Source: an uncultured Eubacteriales bacterium (GTDB lineage: Bacteria > Bacillota > Clostridia > Oscillospirales > CAG-272). Taken from it: a stretch of 37,504 bases of DNA. Every line of letters begins with the position of its first letter. Position 1 is the first letter of the stretch. Below the pieces are notes generated by a model, which searched no databases, was not told the DNA's origin, and saw only the letters and a list, made by a program, of their open reading frames with translations. The stretch is from the NCBI GenBank assembly GCA_949747515.1, contig CATKFO010000069.1, forward strand, positions 1 to 37,504, in the 5' to 3' direction. This document shows, piece by piece, positions 34,724 to 37,504 of the stretch. A program made the translations under genes and the position numbers.

Positions 34724-35386
34724 ATGAAAAAAAAGAATGAATTTACGCCGAATACTATAGCTATATCGGAAAAACTGAAAGAATTGTATCCCGACGCCTT
34801 ATGCTCTCTTGAATACGAAGGAGACCCGTGGAGATTGCTTGTCGCGGCCAGGCTTTCGGCTCAGTGTACCGACGAGAGGGTCAACATTGTTACCGTTCCT
34901 CTTTTCGAGCGGTTTCCAAACGCTGAATCTATGTGCGAAGGTCCTGTCGAAGAGATTGAAAATATTGTTCGTCCATGCGGACTTTTTCGCACGAAAGCGA
35001 AGAGTATTTATGAAATGTCGCGGATTATCGTTCATGAGTTTGGCGGAAAGGTTCCGGACGATATGGAGTCTCTTCTTTCGTTACCTGGCGTCGGGAGGAA
35101 GATAGCAAACTTGATTTTGGGCGACGTGTACGGAAAGGGAGGTATTGTCGCTGATACTCACTGCATCCGCATATGCGGCAGGCTTGGATACTATCCTCCT
35201 GAAAAGAAAGATCCTCTTTTTACCGAGAGGATTATGGAAAAGATTATTCCGCGCGAAGATCAAAGCGATTTCTGCCACCGAATCGTTCTTTTTGGCAGAG
35301 AATACTGCTCGGCTCGCTCTCCGAGATGCCGCGAGTGTCCTCTCGCTCCGCTTTGTAAAAACGCCATGGAACAAAAACAAAGCTAA
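34724..35386 (+). CDS. nth: Endonuclease III (DNA glycosylase/AP lyase)
   Basis: A 220-residue base-excision repair enzyme that removes oxidised pyrimidines and cuts abasic sites. It has the helix-hairpin-helix LPGVGRKIAN with catalytic Lys126, the catalytic Asp144 in VADTHCIR, and the C-terminal 4Fe-4S loop C-x6-C-x2-C-x5-C (CSARSPRCRECPLAPLC). All key residues are present and the length is normal. GGAGG lies before the ATG at 34724. It may be co-transcribed with the PBP gene 59 bp upstream. Confidence 0.95.
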   Translation: MKKKNEFTPNTIAISEKLKELYPDALCSLEYEGDPWRLLVAARLSAQCTDERVNIVTVPLFERFPNAESMCEGPVEEIENIVRPCGLFRTKAKSIYEMSRIIVHEFGGKVPDDMESLLSLPGVGRKIANLILGDVYGKGGIVADTHCIRICGRLGYYPPEKKDPLFTERIMEKIIPREDQSDFCHRIVLFGREYCSARSPRCRECPLAPLCKNAMEQKQS

Positions 35387-36194
35387 ATACTCGGCTTGTT
35401 AAGGCTGATTCTACGTATCTTTCCTTCGTAGAAGGAATATAATACGTTTTATGCATTTGACTTGAAAATATAAAGAAAATCATAGTTGCGCTCGCATTGC
35501 AAAGACTTGCCGCGGCTTGCGAAAAAATCTCTTTCGTTAGGTGCCTAAAATGAAACCTACTTCAACAGTTATTTGTTCAGCTGCAAAAATACATCGATTG
35601 TTCCGTGGGTGAAACTGAACGTAAGCCGAACAGAAATTCAAGACCGTTAAATTGGAATGCATAAATATTAAATTGCGCGGAAAGACGATGTTTTGGGCGT
35701 CAACTTTTACATAGCGTGTCAAAAACATTGCGTAGGATTGGAATTTGTAAATACTCGAAGACGATACGCGCCGCATAACGACTTGCGTCTGTTTTACCCG
35801 GAAAGAGCGGGAGATTACCGGCTTAGAGCGTCGCAAACGCTTCATTTTTTAGAAGAGAAAGCCTATATATAGGGGGCGTTTCAAGGTCTACGGAGAGGGA
35901 TAGGTCAAAACTACATTTACAGCATATTTAAAAATCACTCGTGAGGATTTATGCCGCCGCTGAGAAGCTTTTTGCACGACTTTTTCTCGAAGAAAGTATT
36001 TTTATCAAACAAACAACAAACATAGTTGGTTTGCTTTGCAGGCGGAGCAGCAGTCTCTTACGCTAATTACAAAAATGAAAAGAGGCTTTCGTTGCAATTT
36101 GAAATACATTTTCAGTAATTGAGGTAATATATTCCGTATATCGGTCGCAAAAAGTAAATTTTTTATAAATTGACGCTTTTTTTCCTCAGATTGG
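35387..36194. other. Gene-free 800-bp region before ppdK
   Basis: No supported gene. A minus-strand open frame at 35537-35845 is not coding-like. Plus-strand text around 35680-35850 has protein-like fragments in one frame (VLGVNFYIAC, FVNTRRRYAPHNDLRLFYPE) broken by stops, perhaps a decayed gene. A hairpin TTCTACG/CGTAGAA near 35410-35433 may end nth transcription. Confidence 0.4.
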
Positions 36195-36223
36195 TAGATA
36201 TAAAAGAACTTATATGATATAAT
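36195..36223 (+). promoter_or_regulatory. Promoter of ppdK
   Basis: TAGATA (36195-36200), a 17-bp spacer and TATAAT (36218-36223). It gives a leader of about 75 nt. GGAG in the ribosome site (36287-36290) could pair with the nearby CTCC, a minor hairpin. Confidence 0.6.
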
Positions 36224-36302
36224 TAGCGATGGCGCGCGGACTGATTCCATGCGCTTGAAAACTGTCAACAAATCAATATTATATTCGGAGGTACTCCACA
36301 CA

Positions 36303-37504
36303 ATGTCCAAGAAGTATGTTTACCTGTTTTCCGAAGGCAACGCGGATATGCGCGAGCTTCTCGGAGGCAAGGGCGCAAACCTGGCTGAAATGACCAGCCT
36401 CGGACTTCCCGTTCCTCAGGGATTTACAATTTCCACTGAGGCTTGCACCCAGTATTATGAAGACGGCCGTCAGATCAACTCTGATATTCAGGCTGAAATC
36501 ATGGAATACATTGACAAGATGGAACAGATCACCGGCAAAAAGTTCGGCGACCTTGAGAATCCGCTTCTCGTTTCCGTTCGTTCCGGCGCTCGCGCGTCCA
36601 TGCCGGGTATGATGGACACCATCCTTAACCTCGGTCTTAACGACGAAGTCGTTAACGTTATCGCGGCGAAGTCCGGAAATCCCAGATGGGCGTGGGACTG
36701 CTACAGAAGATTTATACAGATGTATTCCGACGTGGTTATGGAAGTCGGCAAAAAGTATTTTGAAGAGCTGATCGACGCTATGAAGGAAAAGAAGGGCGTT
36801 ACTCAGGACATTGATCTCACCGCCGAGGATTTGAAGGATCTCGCAGGTCAGTTCAAGGCCGAGTATAAAGCTAAAATCGGCGAAGACTTCCCGAGCGATC
36901 CTAAGGAGCAGCTCATGGGAGCGGTCAAGGCCGTATTCCGTTCATGGGACAACCCTCGCGCAAACGTTTACAGACGCGACAACGATATTCCTTATTCTTG
37001 GGGCACCGCGGTAAACGTACAGTCTATGGCGTTCGGTAATATGGGCGACGACTGCGGCACCGGCGTTGCGTTTACTCGCGATCCCGCTACCGGAGAGAAG
37101 AAGCTTATGGGCGAGTTCCTCACCAACGCGCAGGGCGAGGACGTTGTCGCAGGAGTTCGTACTCCTATGCCTATCGCTCAGATGGAAGAGAAGTTCCCCG
37201 AGGCTTTCGCTCAGTTCAAGGACGTTTGCCAGAAACTTGAGAACCACTACCGCGATATGCAGGATATGGAGTTCACCGTTGAAAATAAGAAGCTCTACAT
37301 GCTTCAGACCAGAAACGGTAAGAGAACCGCTCAGGCAGCTCTTAAGATCGCTTGCGATCTTGTAGACGAAGGAATGAGAACCGAGCAGGAAGCCGTTCTT
37401 ATGATCGATCCCAGAAACCTCGATACTCTTCTCCATCCTCAGTTCGACGCGAAAGCTCTTAAGGCCGCAAATCCGGTCGGAAAGGGTCTCGGAGCGTCTC
37501 CCGG
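36303..37504 (+). CDS. ppdK: Pyruvate, phosphate dikinase, N-terminal part
   Basis: The first 400 codons of an enzyme normally about 875 residues long; it continues past the window. It interconverts pyruvate and phosphoenolpyruvate using ATP and phosphate (or AMP and PPi in the glycolytic direction), which in anaerobes can replace pyruvate kinase. The N-terminus YLFSEGNADMRELLGGKGAN, the LVSVRSGARASMPGMMDT block and FTRDPATGEK belong to the ATP-grasp nucleotide-binding domain, and MLQTRNGKRTAQAALKIACD marks its end. The start at 36303 has GGAGG 11 bases upstream. The codon pattern is stronger and more regular than in its neighbours (frequent CTC, CGC, GTT), consistent with high expression. 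Confidence 0.95.
   Translation, partial: MSKKYVYLFSEGNADMRELLGGKGANLAEMTSLGLPVPQGFTISTEACTQYYEDGRQINSDIQAEIMEYIDKMEQITGKKFGDLENPLLVSVRSGARASMPGMMDTILNLGLNDEVVNVIAAKSGNPRWAWDCYRRFIQMYSDVVMEVGKKYFEELIDAMKEKKGVTQDIDLTAEDLKDLAGQFKAEYKAKIGEDFPSDPKEQLMGAVKAVFRSWDNPRANVYRRDNDIPYSWGTAVNVQSMAFGNMGDDCGTGVAFTRDPATGEKKLMGEFLTNAQGEDVVAGVRTPMPIAQMEEKFPEAFAQFKDVCQKLENHYRDMQDMEFTVENKKLYMLQTRNGKRTAQAALKIACDLVDEGMRTEQEAVLMIDPRNLDTLLHPQFDAKALKAANPVGKGLGASP

Noticed and set aside
35537..35845. Minus-strand open frame of 102 residues before ppdK
   Set aside because: No family, no ribosome site and codon use unlike the neighbours.

Overview
The window looks like a chromosomal piece from an anaerobic, low-to-mid GC member of the Bacillota, probably class Clostridia. 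This rests on consensus sigma-A promoters (TTGACA/17/TATAAT types), GGAGG ribosome sites, a DUF896 (YnzC-type) gene, an anaerobic ribonucleotide reductase activase, an SLH surface protein, pyruvate phosphate dikinase and remnants of clostridial-type integrative elements. No 16S rRNA or marker set is present, so genus is not claimed.

Layout. 1-3034: alaS with its own consensus promoter and terminator. About 3060-12040: an accessory island, lower in GC and rich in mobile-element debris. It holds a frameshifted conjugative-element sigma factor, an XRE regulator with an unknown partner, opposed broken serine and tyrosine recombinases, an intact small serine recombinase followed by a probable invertible promoter and a surface-protein gene, a SIR2-like protein with a small overlapping partner, and an IS3-type transposase. 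12179-12528: tRNA-Leu(CAA) plus a truncated partial copy of it. 12933-21066: mostly chromosomal-type genes (SLH/beta-helix surface protein, divergent ABC exporter, nrdG, then a compact ribokinase-ruvX-DUF896-COG2426 run ending at tRNA-Leu(UAG)). 21295-26471: small regulators and single genes (MarR + flavin-binding oxidase-like pair, XRE-TPR regulator with a late nonsense codon, unknown helical protein, orphan fragment, TspO). 27206-31739: GtrA/DUF6056-like membrane protein and, on the minus strand, two zinc-ribbon membrane proteins. 31936-35386: small membrane protein, class B penicillin-binding protein and endonuclease III. 36195-37504: the start of ppdK, running off the end.

What is most worth following. 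(1) Downstream of the small serine recombinase (6473-7084) lie two matching palindromic sites, 7083-7112 and 7227-7246, whose central dinucleotides are AG and CT. They are therefore inverted relative to each other, as expected for an invertase switch. The left site carries the -35 box of a good promoter that points across the segment into a gene for a GLUG-like lipoprotein or membrane protein: a candidate phase-variable expression switch. (2) The SIR2-like protein at 9649-10782 keeps GNG, TTNYD and HIHG motifs and overlaps a 110-residue gene of unknown family, a candidate anti-phage NAD-consuming system. (3) Two dispersed repeat families: a hairpin with conserved arms AAAACACCATTG found three times at gene ends, and a 53-bp element found twice in opposite orientation about 13 kb apart.

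All assignments are by reading the sequence and translated proteins; no database search or folding program was run.
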